DNA of 64,000 nucleotides. It comes from Pseudomonas sp. 30_B. Lineage in GTDB: Bacteria; Pseudomonadota; Gammaproteobacteria; Pseudomonadales; Pseudomonadaceae. The position numbers and the translations under genes were made by a program. Every line of letters starts with the position of its first letter. The stretch's first letter is position 1. A model generated the notes under the pieces. That model had not been told where the DNA came from. It saw only the letters and a program-made list of their open reading frames with translations, and did no database searches. This document shows positions 36,294 to 45,984 of the stretch, piece after piece. The stretch lies in the NCBI RefSeq assembly GCF_017491605.1, contig NZ_JAFGYY010000012.1, positions 134,934 to 198,933 of the forward strand, written 5' to 3'.

Positions 36294-36592
36294 GGGACTT
36301 GTGATTTCGTAGGAGCGAGCTTGCTCGCGAACGGATTTCCCGGCGACTTCAAAGCTGGGGCAGTTCGCGAGCAAGTTCGCTCCTACAAGGGCCGCGTGCG
36401 CACAACACGACGGTTGCGAACGCAGTACCGCCTCGTAGGAGCAACTGTCTCCTTCTGGGGGGGCGTGCCGATACATCCCCCTCACCCCAGCCCTCTCCCC
36501 CTGGGAGAGGGTTAGGGTGAGGGCCAACCTGAGCGCAGATTTATCTCGTAGGAGCGGACTTCGTCCGCGATGCTCTCCAGCGGGAGACGCGA
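36294..36592. repeat. Repeat-filled gap after the AraC gene
   Basis: No gene was found. A REP pair lies at 36309-36332 and 36363-36386. A palindromic CCCTCACCCCAGCCCTCTCC...GGGTTAGGGTGAGGG element occupies about 36479-36523 and a GTAGGAGCGGACTTCGTCCGC unit about 36548-36571. Confidence 0.8.
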
Positions 36593-37837
36593 TCAGCCCA
36601 GGTCGCCTTCCAGCGCCAGCAGCTCTTCCACGCGCTGGCGGCGGCGGATCAGCTTCGCCTCCGCGCCTTCCAGCAGCACCTCGGCGATCAGCGGACGGCT
36701 GTTGTAGTTCGACGACATGGACGCGCCGTAGGCACCGGTGTCGTGGATCAGCAGCAGGTCGCCGACCTGGGCGCGCGGCAGGGCGCGGGGGATGACCACG
36801 CCGCCATCGCCCTGGGTGAACACGTCGCCGGACTCGCACAGCGGGCCGGCCACCACGGTGTCGATCACCTCGCGGCTGGCCACGTCGCCGGCCAGCACGC
36901 TGATGCCGTGGTAGCTGCCGTACATGGACGGGCGCATCAGCTCGTTGAAGCCGGCGTCCACCAGCACGAAGTGATTGCGGCCGGCGTCCTTGGTGGCGCG
37001 CACTTCGCTGAGCAGGCAACCGGCCTGGGCGACCAGGTAGCGGCCCGGCTCGATCTCCAGGTGCAGCTTGTGGCCGACCACGGCTTCGGCCGCCTTGCGC
37101 GCGTTGTCCCACAGCTGGAAGTAGTGCGCGGTGTCGACTTCCGGGTCGCCGTCGCGGTAGGGGATGGACAGGCCGCCGCCGGCGGAAATCCCGGACAGGT
37201 CATGGCCGGCGTCCTTCACCAGACGCACCAGGCCGAGCATGGCCTCGCCGACCTGGGCCAGGTGGCCGTAGTCGACGCCCGAGCCGATGTGCATGTGCAG
37301 CCCCACCAGGCGCAGGCCGCGTTCGCGGATCACGTCCAGGGCGGCATGCAGGTCGGCGTGCCAGATACCGTGCTTGGAGTGTTCGCCGCCGGTGTTGGTC
37401 TTGTTGCTGTGGCCGTGGCCGAAACCGGGGTTGATGCGCAGCCACACCGGGTGGCCGGGGGCGACTTCGCCCAGCTGGCGGAGCATGTCGATGGAGCCGG
37501 CGTTCACCGGGATGCCGTGCTCGACCACGGTTTCCAGGGTGGCGCGGTCCAGCAGGTCGGCGGTGAAGACGATCTCGGATTCATCCTCGCGGCACGAGTA
37601 GCCGGCGGCCAGGGCGCGCAGCAGCTCTCCCTGGGACACCGCGTCGACCTTCACCCCCTGTTCGCGCATCAGGCGCAGGATGTGCAGGTTGGAGCAGGCC
37701 TTCTGGGCGAAGCGGATGATGTCGAAGCTCTTCAGGCGCTCGATCTGGCCGCGGATGGTGGCGGCGTCGTAGACCCACAGCGGGGTGCCGAATTGCAGGG
37801 CGAGCTGTTCGGCGCGGGGCAGGGCGAGGAAGGGCAT
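36593..37837 (-). CDS. lysA: Diaminopimelate decarboxylase, enterobacterial type
   Basis: A 414-residue fold-type-III PLP enzyme for the last step of lysine biosynthesis, meso-DAP to L-lysine plus CO2. The PLP lysine is K46 in RFAQKACSN. HMHIGSGVDY, SAGGGLSIPY, EPGRYLV and CESGDVFTQ are all present, and the end is LIRRRQRVEELLALE. The sequence is strikingly close to E. coli LysA (for example NPGFGHGHSNKTNTGGE), unlike the other, dapF-linked LysA class common in pseudomonads. That second class is not in this window. Confidence 0.95.
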   Translation of the reverse strand: MPFLALPRAEQLALQFGTPLWVYDAATIRGQIERLKSFDIIRFAQKACSNLHILRLMREQGVKVDAVSQGELLRALAAGYSCREDESEIVFTADLLDRATLETVVEHGIPVNAGSIDMLRQLGEVAPGHPVWLRINPGFGHGHSNKTNTGGEHSKHGIWHADLHAALDVIRERGLRLVGLHMHIGSGVDYGHLAQVGEAMLGLVRLVKDAGHDLSGISAGGGLSIPYRDGDPEVDTAHYFQLWDNARKAAEAVVGHKLHLEIEPGRYLVAQAGCLLSEVRATKDAGRNHFVLVDAGFNELMRPSMYGSYHGISVLAGDVASREVIDTVVAGPLCESGDVFTQGDGGVVIPRALPRAQVGDLLLIHDTGAYGASMSSNYNSRPLIAEVLLEGAEAKLIRRRQRVEELLALEGDLG

Positions 37838-37916
37838 GAATGGGCTCCGAAGGTAGATGGCGCTAGTCTACCGGCCCTTTGCATGTCTGAATAATGCCGC
37901 TTGTTATCGGATCAAT

Positions 37917-38852
37917 TCAATTTTGATATAGGGTGCAGCCCACGCCGGCCTCGCGCAGGCGCTGCACCAGCACCCCGGCTTCTGCCTGAAGCGCCGCCAC
38001 GAAGCGTTCGCGCAGCGGCGTGGCGGGGCGGTACAGCGGCTTTGCCACGCTCACCTGGAACGGCAGCGAGAATGCCAGCGGGCGCAACTGGATGCCCTGG
38101 CCCTGGAACATCAGCGCGGTGATCGGGTTGACCACGGCCAGGCCCAATCCCGAGCGGACCATGCTGCACACCGAGACGGCGCTGTGGGTTTCCACCTGCA
38201 TCTGCCGCTGCACCCCAGCAGCGAGGAATACGGCGTCGATCAGGTGCCGGTAGCGGTCGCTGGTGGCCAGGCTGACGAAGGGCTGGCCGGCGAAGTCCGC
38301 CGCTTCAAGGCGCTCGCGGGCCAGCAGCGGATGGCCGTCCGGGAGGATGCACACCTCATCCACCGCCAGCAGCGGCTGCAGTTCGGTGCCGCGGGGTGCG
38401 TCGTCGTTCTCGATCAGGCCGATGTCGTGGTGCTGGGCGCTGAGCGCCTCCTCCAGGTGCGGCGACTCCAGCGCCGCCACCTCCAGGCTGATGGCCGGGT
38501 TCTCCCGGCTGAAACGCTTGCAGGCTTCCGGCAGCAGCGCCTGGGACAGCGCCGGCAGGCAGCCGATGGAGAACTTGCCCTCGGCGAACTGCCCCAGGCT
38601 CCCGGCGAAGGCGACGATGCGGTCCAGCCCGGTGAAGGAACGCTCCACCTCCTCGAACAGCATCAACGCCCGCGCCGTCGGCGCCAGCCGCCCGCGCTCG
38701 CGCAGGAACAGCTCGAAGCCGACCAGTTGCTCCAGCCGTGCCAGCTCGCGGCTCACTGTGGGCTGGCTGGTGTGCAGGAACGCTGCGGCGCGGGTGACGC
38801 TGCCGGTGGTCATGACCGCGCGGAAGACTTCGATGTGGCGGAGGGTGATCAT
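37917..38852 (-). CDS. lysR: LysR-family regulator, probable activator of lysA
   Basis: A 311-residue LysR protein with MITLRHIEVFRAVMTTGSVT and the TSQPTVSRELARLEQ recognition helix, then an effector domain. It sits 79 bp upstream of lysA on the same strand. E. coli lysR and lysA are divergent, so the tandem order here is different. The regulatory link to lysA is inferred from neighbourhood and the E. coli precedent. Confidence 0.82.
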   Translation of the reverse strand: MITLRHIEVFRAVMTTGSVTRAAAFLHTSQPTVSRELARLEQLVGFELFLRERGRLAPTARALMLFEEVERSFTGLDRIVAFAGSLGQFAEGKFSIGCLPALSQALLPEACKRFSRENPAISLEVAALESPHLEEALSAQHHDIGLIENDDAPRGTELQPLLAVDEVCILPDGHPLLARERLEAADFAGQPFVSLATSDRYRHLIDAVFLAAGVQRQMQVETHSAVSVCSMVRSGLGLAVVNPITALMFQGQGIQLRPLAFSLPFQVSVAKPLYRPATPLRERFVAALQAEAGVLVQRLREAGVGCTLYQN

Positions 38853-39167
38853 GCTGGGTCCGATGCTGGAGTGCGGGTCATTGTGTCGTTGTTCGGGTTA
38901 GGGCACCAGTGGGGCCAGGCAGCGCGTTCGCGGACGGATTGGGAGCGTATCGAGGTCTGGCGCGGTATGTCGGTGCGGACTTTGTCCGCTTATCGCGGGC
39001 ATGGCCCGCTCCTACAGGAATAGTGCGCGGTCGACCTGTAGGAGCTGGCCATGCCTGCGACAGGCCCAGCGCATGGCGTCAGGATGGAATCACATAGGGC
39101 GTTATTCGCCGTTTGGCGGATAACCCGTTCCAGGTTATGCGCCCTACGTTGCTGGAACTGGGCGGCA
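38853..39167. repeat. Repeat-filled gap between lysR and DUF1428 gene
   Basis: No gene seen. An inverted pair with core GCGGGCATGGCCCGCTCCTA (about 38995-39017) and a degenerate partner (39039-39063) is followed by a TAGGGCGTTATTCG...GTTATGCGCCCTA hairpin (about 39095-39148). Confidence 0.75.
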
Positions 39168-39521
39168 TCAGGCTTGGACTATCACTTCGAAGCCGCCGAA
39201 GATCATGCGTTGCCCGTCGAAGGGCATGTCACTGAATTCGGTCTTCATCCGTGGGTCCTCCATGAACTTCTTCATGCCCGCGTCCCGCACTTCCTTGCTG
39301 GGCCAGGTGATCCAGGAGAACACCACGGTCTCGTCTTCCTTGAGCTTCACCGCCATGGGGAAGGAGGTCACCTTGCCCTCGGGAACGTCGTTGCCCCAGC
39401 ACTCGACGACGCCGAGCGCGCCGTACTCCTTGAACATCGCCGCCGCCTTGCGCGCCACCTCTATGTAGCGCTCGCGGCTGGCGGTGGGCACTGGTACGAG
39501 GAAGCCATCGACATAGGTCAT
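39168..39521 (-). CDS. DUF1428 family protein
   Basis: A 117-residue ferredoxin-like protein of the DUF1428 family, starting MTYVDGFLVPVPTASRERYI and containing YGALGVVECWGNDVPEGKVT and MPFDGQRMIFGGFEVIV. No enzyme activity is assigned to the family. It stands alone between repeat-rich gaps. A GGAGATG SD precedes the ATG. Confidence 0.88.
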   Translation of the reverse strand: MTYVDGFLVPVPTASRERYIEVARKAAAMFKEYGALGVVECWGNDVPEGKVTSFPMAVKLKEDETVVFSWITWPSKEVRDAGMKKFMEDPRMKTEFSDMPFDGQRMIFGGFEVIVQA

Positions 39522-39733
39522 CGTTCATCTCCTGCGGGTGGACGGACGGCCGGATGCCGCCTGCCTTTGATCAGTAGTCGAAGGGCGAAGGGCGGGATCG
39601 ACAGGATGGAGGAGTGGGGCGACGGGCGGTCGGCGAGGGGGCAGGAGCCGGCACGTTGGGGTACGACTGTTCGCGGTTATCTGCCGTCTTGTTCGGTGTT
39701 TCTGCGCCGCTTCGGCGTGCTCGGATGTCTTCT

Positions 39734-39989
39734 GTTTCGCCCCCTCGGGCGAGTTACTTTCTCAAACGACAGAAAGTAACCAAAGGTCTTTGCCCCATCA
39801 TCCGGGTCCCGCTTCGCGGGACTTCCCTCGCTCCATCGAAGTTTCAGGGGCACGCCGCGAAGGGCCATCCCTGGCCCATCGCGGCTCTCGCGGCATCCAT
39901 GCCGCTCAACCCCTGAAACTCCGATTCCACTCGGCCTCCTGAAGGGGCGCTCGGAGTGCGCGGAGGTTTCTCTGGAAGTCTTCAAGAGC
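39734..39989. repeat. Structured dispersed element, copy 1
   Basis: It shares most of its length with 45553-45830 in the same orientation. Stems seen: GTTACTTTCT/AGAAAGTAAC (39753-39762 with 39771-39780); AGTTTCAGGGG/CCCCTGAAACT (39840-39850 with 39910-39920), which encloses GGGCC-ATCCCT-GGCCC and GCGGCA-UCCA-UGCCGC (39890-39905). The flank ends GGAGGTTTCTCTGGAAG. Confidence 0.8.
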
Positions 39990-40012
39990 AAGAGCAAGAG
40001 CAAGAGCAAGAG
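39983..40012. repeat. Five tandem CAAGAG hexamers
   Basis: Five perfect copies, where copy 2 of the same element (45821-45826) has only one. It looks like slippage expansion at the end of the element. Confidence 0.9.
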
Positions 40013-40186
40013 CATCGCGGGCATGGCCCGCTCCTACGGGTGAGTGCAAGGCGTCTCTTGTAGGAGCGGGCCATGCCCGCGATTAGAGTTACAGGCAACG
40101 CCGAGCTATCCGCCGTGATGGGTATCGCTGCGCTCCACACCATCCTACGAACCTGCATTCCTGCGAGATTCGTTCGCCAACTGGGC

Positions 40187-43100
40187 TCAGTGGAAATCCC
40201 GACTCCGCACATCCAGCCCTTCCAGCAGCTCGCTCAGATCCGTCAGCCTTCCGGCGATCACATGGCGCACGCCATCCTTGGCTTCCAGGGTGCCGTCCAC
40301 CTGCATCAGGTGGGCGCTGAGGAAGGGGCGGCGCTGCTGTTCGGCGAGGTCGCGCCAGACGATCACGTTGATCATGCCGAACTCGTCTTCCAGGGTGACG
40401 AAGGTGACGCCGCTGGCGGTGCCGGGGCGCTGGCGGCCGACGACGAGGCCGGCGACGCGCACCGGGCGGTCGGCTTCCAGCTTCAGCAGGTCGCGCGAAC
40501 TACGGCAACGGCGGGCCTTGAGGGCGCCGCGCAGCAAGGTCATGGGGTGTGGACCGAGGGTGGTGCCGAGGGTCGCGTAGTCGGTGAGCAGGTCTTCGCC
40601 ACGGCTGGGCAGCGGCAGGCTGACCGGCGCTTCCTCGGTGACTTGCCCTGCGAACAGCGGCAGCTGCGGCTCGACCCCGGCGATCGCCCAGCGCGCCTTG
40701 TGCCGGTGGCCGGCGAGGCCGCGCAGGGCGCCGGCGTCGGCCAGCTGTTCGCGGGCGCGGCCGTCGAGGTGGGCGCGCAGGCAGAGGTCGGCGACGTCGG
40801 CGAAGGGGCGTTGTTCGCGCGCCTGGGCGATGGCACTGGCGACCTCTTCGCGCAGCCCGCGCACCATGCGCAGGCCGAGGCGGACCGCCGGCTGGCGGTC
40901 GGCGATGGGCTCCAGGGTGCAGTCCCAGTGGCTGTAGCGCACGTCGACCGGACGGATTTCCAGACCGTGGCGGCGGGCGTCCTGCAGCAACTGGTCGGGG
41001 CTGTAGAAGCCCATGGGCCAGCTGTTGATCAGCGCGCAGGTGAAGGCCGCCGGCTCGTGGCATTTCAGCCAGCAGCTGGCGTAGGTGAGCAGGGCGAAAC
41101 TGGCGGCATGGGACTCGGGGAAGCCGTAGCTGCCGAAGCCTTTGATCTGCTCGAAGATGCGCGCGATGTACTCCTGTTCGTAGCCCTTGGCGGTCATGCG
41201 TTCGAACAGTTTCTTGCGGTGCGGCTCCAGCCCGCCGTGGCGTTTCCAGGCAGCCATGGAACGGCGCAGGTCATCGGCCTCCCCGGGCTTGTAGTTGGCG
41301 GCGATGATCGCCAGTTGCATCACCTGTTCCTGGAACAGCGGCACGCCCAGAGTGCGCTCGAATACCGGCTTGAGTTCCTCTGAGGGGTAGTCGACCGGCT
41401 CTTCCTTGTTCCGCCGCCGCAGATAGGGATGGACCATGTCGCCCTGGATCGGGCCGGGGCGGACGATGGCCACTTCGATGACCAGGTCATAAAACTTTTC
41501 GGGCTTGAGGCGCGGCAGCATGGCCATCTGCGCGCGGGACTCGATCTGGAATACGCCCACGGTGTCGGCGCGGCTGATCATTTCGTAGGTCTTGGCGCAG
41601 TCCTGCGGCAGTGTGGCGAGGGTCCATTGCTTGCCGCGATAGCCGGCGATCAGGTTGAAGCAGCGGCGCAGGGCGCTGAGCATGCCGAGAGCGAGCACGT
41701 CGACCTTGAGCAGGCCGACGGCGTCGAGGTCGTCCTTGTCCCACTGGATCAGGGTGCGCTCGGGCATCGCCGCGTTTTCCACCGGCACCAGGGTTTCCAG
41801 CGGCTGCTGGGAAATGACGAAGCCGCCGGGGTGCTGCGACAGGTGCCGGGGGAAGCCGACCAGTTGCGACGTCAGGGCCAGCACGCGGCGCAGAATCGGG
41901 CTGTCCGGGTCGAAACCGGCTTCCACCAGGCGCTCGGGCGGCGGCGCTTCACGGCTCCAGCTGCCGCAGCAGTCGGCCAGCGCGCCGATCTGGTCCGGCG
42001 GCAGCCCCAGCGCCTTGGCCACGTCGCGTACCGCGCCGGCGCCCCGGTAGGTGCTGGCCACGGCGGTGAGCGCGGCGCGGCTGCGGCCATAACGGCGGAA
42101 CACGTACTGGATGACCTCCTCGCGGCGGTCGTGCTCGAAGTCGACGTCGATGTCCGGCGGCTCGTTGCGCTCGCGGGAGATGAAGCGTTCGAACAGCAGC
42201 TTGGCCTTGGATGGGTCCAGTTCGGTGATGCCCAGGGCAAAACAGACCACCGAGTTGGCCGCCGAGCCGCGTCCCTGGCAGAGGATGTTCTGGCTGCGGG
42301 CGAAGGCGACGATGTCGTGGACGGTGAGGAAGTAGCTGTCGTAGCCCAGCTCGGCGATCAGCTCCAGCTCGTATTCCACCTGTGTGCGCGTTTTCTCGGT
42401 TTCGCCATCGGGCCAGCGCCGCTTGATGCCTTCCTCGGTCTTCTCCCGCAGCCAGGTAGTGGGCGTATGCCCTTCGGGCACCAGCTCGCGCGGGTATTGG
42501 TACTTCAGATCGCTCAGATCGAAGGTACAGCGCCCGGCAATCTTCAGCGTCTCTGCCAGCAACTCGGCGGGGTAGATCGACGCCAGTGCCTCCCACGGCC
42601 GCAGATGCCGTTCGCCATTGGGATAGAGAAACCGGCCGGCCTCGTGCACCGGCAGGTGCTGGCGGATGGCGGTCATGCAGTCCTGCAGGGCGCGGCGGCC
42701 ACGGGCGTGCATGTGCACGTCGCCGCAGGCCACGGCGGGGATGCCCAGGCGTACGGCTTGTTCCTGCAGGCGGCGCAGTTTGCTGGCGTCGTCCGGCCCC
42801 TTGTGCAACTCGACGCCGAGCCACAGGCGTTCAGGAAACAGCTCCCGTAGCCAGCGGCCGTCGTCGTCCCCGTCGTCTCGCGGCAGCCAGATCGCCAGCA
42901 GGTGGTCGAGGCTGCCGTCGAAGTCCGCGCGCACCAGGCGATAGCTGCCTTTCTCCGCGCGGCGCCGGGCGTGGGTGAGCAGGCGGCAGAGGTTCTCGTA
43001 GCCGGTCAGGTTCTCCGCCAGCAGCACCAGCTTTGGGCCTTGCTCGATGGCCAGTTCGCTGCCAGTGATCAGCGGGACTTTGTGTTCCTTCGCCGCCTGC

Positions 43101-43273
43101 CAGGCGCGGACGATGCCGGCCAGGCTGCATTCGTCGGTGATCGCCAGTGCCCGGTAGCCGAGCTTCTTTGCCCGCTCGAACAGCTCGGCCGCGCTGGAGG
43201 CGCCGCGCTGGAAGCTGAAGTTGGACAGGCAATGCAGCTCGGCATAGCCGATGCCTTCGGCCGGCGCGCTCAT
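40187..43273 (-). CDS. dnaE2: Error-prone DNA polymerase III alpha subunit
   Basis: A 1028-residue C-family polymerase (DnaE2/ImuC). The PHP domain begins [19 protein letters not shown]; the polymerase core shows [21 protein letters not shown] and [19 protein letters not shown] with the catalytic aspartates, then the [11 protein letters not shown] segment, and a C-terminal OB fold ([20 protein letters not shown]). It performs translesion synthesis during SOS mutagenesis with ImuA and ImuB. ATG 43273 overlaps the imuB stop by 4 bp (ATGA). Last gene of the LexA-controlled cassette. Confidence 0.96.
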   Translation of the reverse strand: MSAPAEGIGYAELHCLSNFSFQRGASSAAELFERAKKLGYRALAITDECSLAGIVRAWQAAKEHKVPLITGSELAIEQGPKLVLLAENLTGYENLCRLLTHARRRAEKGSYRLVRADFDGSLDHLLAIWLPRDDGDDDGRWLRELFPERLWLGVELHKGPDDASKLRRLQEQAVRLGIPAVACGDVHMHARGRRALQDCMTAIRQHLPVHEAGRFLYPNGERHLRPWEALASIYPAELLAETLKIAGRCTFDLSDLKYQYPRELVPEGHTPTTWLREKTEEGIKRRWPDGETEKTRTQVEYELELIAELGYDSYFLTVHDIVAFARSQNILCQGRGSAANSVVCFALGITELDPSKAKLLFERFISRERNEPPDIDVDFEHDRREEVIQYVFRRYGRSRAALTAVASTYRGAGAVRDVAKALGLPPDQIGALADCCGSWSREAPPPERLVEAGFDPDSPILRRVLALTSQLVGFPRHLSQHPGGFVISQQPLETLVPVENAAMPERTLIQWDKDDLDAVGLLKVDVLALGMLSALRRCFNLIAGYRGKQWTLATLPQDCAKTYEMISRADTVGVFQIESRAQMAMLPRLKPEKFYDLVIEVAIVRPGPIQGDMVHPYLRRRNKEEPVDYPSEELKPVFERTLGVPLFQEQVMQLAIIAANYKPGEADDLRRSMAAWKRHGGLEPHRKKLFERMTAKGYEQEYIARIFEQIKGFGSYGFPESHAASFALLTYASCWLKCHEPAAFTCALINSWPMGFYSPDQLLQDARRHGLEIRPVDVRYSHWDCTLEPIADRQPAVRLGLRMVRGLREEVASAIAQAREQRPFADVADLCLRAHLDGRAREQLADAGALRGLAGHRHKARWAIAGVEPQLPLFAGQVTEEAPVSLPLPSRGEDLLTDYATLGTTLGPHPMTLLRGALKARRCRSSRDLLKLEADRPVRVAGLVVGRQRPGTASGVTFVTLEDEFGMINVIVWRDLAEQQRRPFLSAHLMQVDGTLEAKDGVRHVIAGRLTDLSELLEGLDVRSRDFH

Positions 43274-44679
43274 GCGAACCAGCCGTGCAGCAGCAATGGC
43301 CCGTCGTCGCCCACCGGGCGGAACGCCCAGGCGCGCTGGCCGCTGCGGGTGCGCACCTGGTAGTAGTCGCGGCGGATGTCCTCGCCGTCCCACCAGCCGG
43401 ATTCGATGCGCTCGGGCCCGGCCAGCAGCGCCGGGGCGAATTCGCGCAGCGGTTGGGGTTCGGCCAGTAGCCAGCCGGGGCGCGGGTCATCGGTGACGAT
43501 CTGCAGCGGCGTGGTGCTGTCTTGCCAGGCGCGCTCGGGGCGATGGTCGGCGCGGCCACCGAGACTGTGTACGGCGTCGTCGCCCAGGCGTGCGCGCAGG
43601 CGTTCGCGCAGCTGTTCCCAGGGCAGCGACTGCTGCGGGCGGTCGTCGAACAGCTCGCGGTGCTGCGGCACGAAGGGCGGCAGGTCGTCAGCCAGCAGCC
43701 GCACGCTGTGCACCGGGGCGCGCAGTTGCAGTTGTTCCAGGCGGCCACGGGTCAGCTCGAAGAGCATCGCTGCCTCGCGCTCGGCGCTGAGCAGGCCGAC
43801 CGGCATCTGCGTGTCGCTGCCTTCGTGGTGCTCCAGATAGAGGACGAAGCGCTGCACGCCGCTGTCGCGCCCGGCGAGGAAGGCGGCGAGGTCGGCGGTC
43901 AGGCGGCGCAGCGGGAACAGCAGTGCCTGGGTGGATTCCACATCGAAGTTCAGTTCGATGCGCGACTCGAAGCGGTCCGGCGGCCGGTAGAACTCCAGGG
44001 TCAGCGGGCGCTGACCGAGCAGGGTGTCGACCTGCCGCAGCACCTGCGGCGGGAAGCGCCGGGCCAGGCTCTCGCGGGGCAGGACGAGCAGCTGCTGCAG
44101 GCTGCGCAGGCCCATGCGGCCCAGGGAGGTGGCGGCGTCGCGGTCCAGGCCCAGGCGCTCCAGCGGCATCCGGCCCAGGTACTGGCGCAGCTGCTGGTTG
44201 TCGTGGATCGCCAGGCCGTCGTGGCCGTTGGCGAGGATGCGCGCCGCGGCCGGATTGGGCGCGGCGGTGATGCGATGGCGGAAGCCCAGTCCGCTCAACT
44301 CCTCGCGCAGGCGCGCTTCGAAGCGCGGCCAGGGGCCGAACAGTTGCAGGCTGGACTCTACCTCCAGCAGCAGCGCGCGCGGGTAATGCTGGCTGACCTG
44401 CGAGCTGAAGCCGTAGGCCCAGGCGGCCAGCAGGTTCTGCCAGCGCTGCACGTCGCGCAGGTCGTATTCGGCGGTTTCGAAGTCGCGGCTCAGGGCCTGG
44501 GCGGCGGTGAGAGACTGGCCGGGCTTGAGGCCCAGCGCCCGCGCGGCCGGGTTCACCGCTTGCAGCACACGGCGCTGGGGCGGTCCGGCGAGCAGCGCCA
44601 GGGCGGCGTCCGGCTCGGAGCGGCCGCGCAGCACGCCGTCCATCGCCAGCTGCGGCAGGAGAATGCAGGCCCAGAGCAT
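43270..44679 (-). CDS. imuB: Y-family polymerase-like mutagenesis protein ImuB
   Basis: A 469-residue DinB-like protein starting [20 protein letters not shown]. The Y-family palm/finger region is recognisable but the DDE catalytic acids are not in place (for example [12 protein letters not shown] where active enzymes have a D/E pair), as in other ImuB proteins, which act as the clamp-binding hub that brings in DnaE2. The ATG lies 7 bp after the imuA stop. The longer open frame that runs back into imuA is in the wrong frame for that gene and is rejected. Confidence 0.93.
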   Translation of the reverse strand: MLWACILLPQLAMDGVLRGRSEPDAALALLAGPPQRRVLQAVNPAARALGLKPGQSLTAAQALSRDFETAEYDLRDVQRWQNLLAAWAYGFSSQVSQHYPRALLLEVESSLQLFGPWPRFEARLREELSGLGFRHRITAAPNPAAARILANGHDGLAIHDNQQLRQYLGRMPLERLGLDRDAATSLGRMGLRSLQQLLVLPRESLARRFPPQVLRQVDTLLGQRPLTLEFYRPPDRFESRIELNFDVESTQALLFPLRRLTADLAAFLAGRDSGVQRFVLYLEHHEGSDTQMPVGLLSAEREAAMLFELTRGRLEQLQLRAPVHSVRLLADDLPPFVPQHRELFDDRPQQSLPWEQLRERLRARLGDDAVHSLGGRADHRPERAWQDSTTPLQIVTDDPRPGWLLAEPQPLREFAPALLAGPERIESGWWDGEDIRRDYYQVRTRSGQRAWAFRPVGDDGPLLLHGWFA

Positions 44680-44686
44680 GGCGGCC

Positions 44687-45301
44687 TCAGTGCCAGGGCA
44701 GCGGGATGGGCCGCGCCGGCGCCAGGCCGCCACGGCACTTGAGCACGCGCAGTTGCGCCGGGTTGGCGTCCAGCGCCAGGCGCAACGCGGCGGGCGACGG
44801 GTTGAGTGCTTCGCGCTGCGAGCGGTAGGCGATGGCCAGGGTCTGCCCGGTTTCGGCGGCCACCTGCAGGCGGCGCAGGGCGCGGTCGTCGGCTTGCTGC
44901 GGCCAGCACAGCACGGCGCCGCAACTGCCCGAGCGCAGGCACTGCTCGGCGGCCCAGAGCGCATCGCGACCGGTTGCCTGGACGATGGTGAGCTGGTCCA
45001 GTATGACGCCGGCGGCCTGCCAGGCGGCCGGGTAGGGGATGTGGGGCGGTGCGACCAGCACGATGCGCTCTCCCGCCGCGCTGAGCCGCGCAAGGGTCGG
45101 CCAGACCAGCTGCAGTTCGCCGGTGCCTTCGGCGGCCAGGAGGATTTCGCTGAGCGCCGCTTCCGGCCAACCGCCGCTGGGCAGGACGGCATCCAGCGCG
45201 GCATGGCCGGTGGGTTGCAGGTTGGGCGGCAGACCCTGGGGCTGACCCTTCCAGACCTGGCGCTGGTTAAACAGGGTGTCGAGCGCGACTACGCTGCCCA
45301 T
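44687..45301 (-). CDS. imuA: SOS mutagenesis protein ImuA
   Basis: A 204-residue RecA/SulA-like protein (TGHAALDAVLPSGGWPEAALSE, then ERIVLVAPPHIPYPAAWQ). ImuA is the first gene of the imuA-imuB-dnaE2 cassette and works with RecA in damage-induced mutagenesis. ATG 45301 is preferred to a GTG one codon earlier. A LexA box lies 92 bp upstream. Confidence 0.93.
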   Translation of the reverse strand: MGSVVALDTLFNQRQVWKGQPQGLPPNLQPTGHAALDAVLPSGGWPEAALSEILLAAEGTGELQLVWPTLARLSAAGERIVLVAPPHIPYPAAWQAAGVILDQLTIVQATGRDALWAAEQCLRSGSCGAVLCWPQQADDRALRRLQVAAETGQTLAIAYRSQREALNPSPAALRLALDANPAQLRVLKCRGGLAPARPIPLPWH

Positions 45302-45392
45302 CACGCGCTCCTGGTCGGCGAGCGGAGGCGGTCATGCGTCCGGCGGGCGAGCTGGGGGATGGGATGGCGGGGCATGGGTGGCTCGAATATGG

Positions 45393-45408
45393 CTGTATGG
45401 ATATACAG
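45393..45408 (-). promoter_or_regulatory. LexA box of imuA-imuB-dnaE2
   Basis: CTGTATATCCATACAG on the minus strand matches the CTG-N10-CAG SOS consensus with an alternating TA core; only CC departs from the ideal palindrome. Confidence 0.93.
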
Positions 45409-45552
45409 TTTATCCGGTGGAATGGGGCCGTCAATGGTGGTTGGTCTGGAGGCTATTCAGGCTCGCCGGGGTTGGCCTGTAGGAGCGGACTCTGTCCGCG
45501 ATGCTTCTAGTTTGGGTGTTACGCGTCGCTGCGGTGCGCGCGCAGACTTTGT

Positions 45553-45830
45553 GTTTCGCCCCCTCGGGCGAGTCCCTTTTGGCAAACGTCGGATAGCCGC
45601 CCTCCCAAAAGGAACCAAAAGGTCTTGCCCCGGACATCCGGTTTTTCGCTTGGGGCGAAAAATGCCCTCGCTGAATCGAAGTTTCAGGGGCACGCTGCGA
45701 AGGGCCATCCCTGGCCCATCGCAGCTCTCGCGACATCCATGTCGCTCAACCCCTGAAACTCCGCTTCAACGAGGCCTCCTGAACGGGGCATTCGGCGTGT
45801 GCGGAGGTTTCTCTGGAAGACTTCAAGAGC
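45553..45830. repeat. Structured dispersed element, copy 2
   Basis: Same orientation and order of stems as copy 1 at 39734. Stems: GTCCCTTTTGG/CCAAAAGGAAC (45572-45582 with 45605-45615, one mismatch); AGTTTCAGGGG/CCCCTGAAACT (45680-45690 with 45750-45760); GCGACA-UCCA-UGUCGC (45730-45745). The first and last show paired changes relative to copy 1. Confidence 0.8.
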
Positions 45831-45984
45831 CAAAGCCTGGGCGCTGGCTTTGCCGCTCTCGTAGGAGCGGAGCTTCTCCGCGAATCGTCGGCAGGCCGTA
45901 CGCGGAGTATCCCTGTACCTTCTCAATCCACCGCGATGGATTTCGCGGACAAGGCCCGCTCCTACAAGGGCTTCGTGCAAAGGG

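Larger units (their letters stand above)
39522..40186. other. 665-bp gene-free region with structured repeat copy 1 and hexamer repeat
   Basis: It contains copy 1 of the structured element (39734-39989), five CAAGAG hexamers (39983-40012), a REP-like inverted pair (about 40016-40037 and 40060-40082) and a half-unit GATGGGTATCGC...CCATCCTACG (about 40118-40150) that matches the inverted repeat at 50061-50153. Short open frames here follow the repeats and are not genes. Confidence 0.75.
45302..45984. other. 683-bp intergenic region: LexA-controlled promoter plus structured repeat copy 2
   Basis: Next to imuA lie its leader and LexA box (45393-45408). Beyond come a GTAGGAGCGGACTCTGTCCGC unit (about 45479-45501), the structured element (45553-45830), and REP-like units at about 45861-45884 and 45941-45966. 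No gene is supported. Confidence 0.75.

Noticed and set aside
40187-40204. tRNA or rRNA fragments in the repeat-rich gaps
   Set aside because: The palindromes have no cloverleaf, anticodon loop or CCA end; they match REP-like families instead.
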